The position numbers were made by a program, and so were the translations under genes. This document shows positions 6,161-6,198 of a stretch of 6,198 bases of DNA, piece after piece (position 1 is the first letter of the stretch; the number at the start of each line of letters is the position of its first letter). Below the pieces are notes generated by a model, which was not told the origin of the DNA, did no database searches, and saw only the letters and a program-made list of their open reading frames with translations. Location of the stretch: positions 1 through 6,198 of the forward strand of contig JASLZV010000120.1 of the NCBI GenBank assembly GCA_030754715.1, in the 5' to 3' direction. The DNA is from Phycisphaerae bacterium (GTDB lineage: Bacteria > Planctomycetota > Phycisphaerae > SM23-33).

Positions 6161-6198
6161 AATAGAACCCGACATTCCGCCGGCTTCGGGCAGACCCG
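6161..6198 (+). other. Downstream tail after thrS, no gene visible
   Basis: The 38 bases after the thrS stop contain two overlapping short pairings: CCCGA (6168-6172) with TCGGG (6186-6190), and CGGG (6187-6190) with CCCG (6195-6198) around a CAGA tetraloop. The latter sits at the very edge and may continue past it, so it could be the start of a terminator hairpin. No T-run can be seen within the window. Confidence 0.2.

Noticed and set aside
4517..6175. 552-codon open frame on the minus strand opposite thrS
   Set aside because: It lies antisense to a fully conserved thrS and has no recognisable domain. Long antisense frames are expected in GC-rich coding sequence.

Overview
The window is GC-rich (roughly 60% by eye) and holds three protein genes: a divergent, incomplete gene on the minus strand at the left edge, then two complete plus-strand housekeeping genes. 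The two complete genes are a short-form alpha-glucan (glycogen) phosphorylase of the DUF3417/TIGR02094 type and a full-length threonyl-tRNA synthetase. The left-edge protein resembles, from memory, secreted or envelope proteins of Planctomycetes (Phycisphaerae-like): an N-terminal hydrophobic segment, an 'NYRIGSG.YN' motif, a 'YVTGQVTG..AFRG' motif and a 'FRRQSVGL' motif. I therefore suggest a planctomycete, with modest confidence. No tool-based taxonomy was possible.

Layout: (1) 1-803, minus strand: N-terminal 267 codons of a signal-anchored or secreted protein that runs off the window. (2) 804-1228: divergent intergenic region with a candidate extended -10 for the minus gene, a TATAATAAT-type -10 for the plus gene, a bulged GC-rich inverted repeat just upstream of it, and a cluster of mutually exclusive GC hairpins in the glgP leader. 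(3) 1229-3793: glgP, 854 aa, with the PLP-lysine motif intact. (4) 3794-4150: long thrS leader with a TATAAT box overlapped by an inverted repeat, a stable hairpin, a weak upstream ORF that ends in ATGA overlapping the thrS start, and a GC-rich structure that puts the Shine-Dalgarno in a hairpin loop and pairs up to the first base of the ATG. (5) 4151-6160: thrS, 669 aa, with all editing, zinc and class II motif residues present. (6) 6161-6198: downstream tail, no gene visible.

The three genes do not form an obvious pathway. GlgP mobilises storage glucan to glucose-1-phosphate, ThrRS charges tRNA-Thr, and the left gene probably works at the envelope. The spacing and separate promoter-like boxes suggest independent transcription units. 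I found no mobile element, CRISPR array, tRNA or rRNA. The most interesting material is non-coding: the two leaders, especially the thrS leader, which looks suited to translational control. That is inference from base pairing seen by eye, not a demonstrated system.
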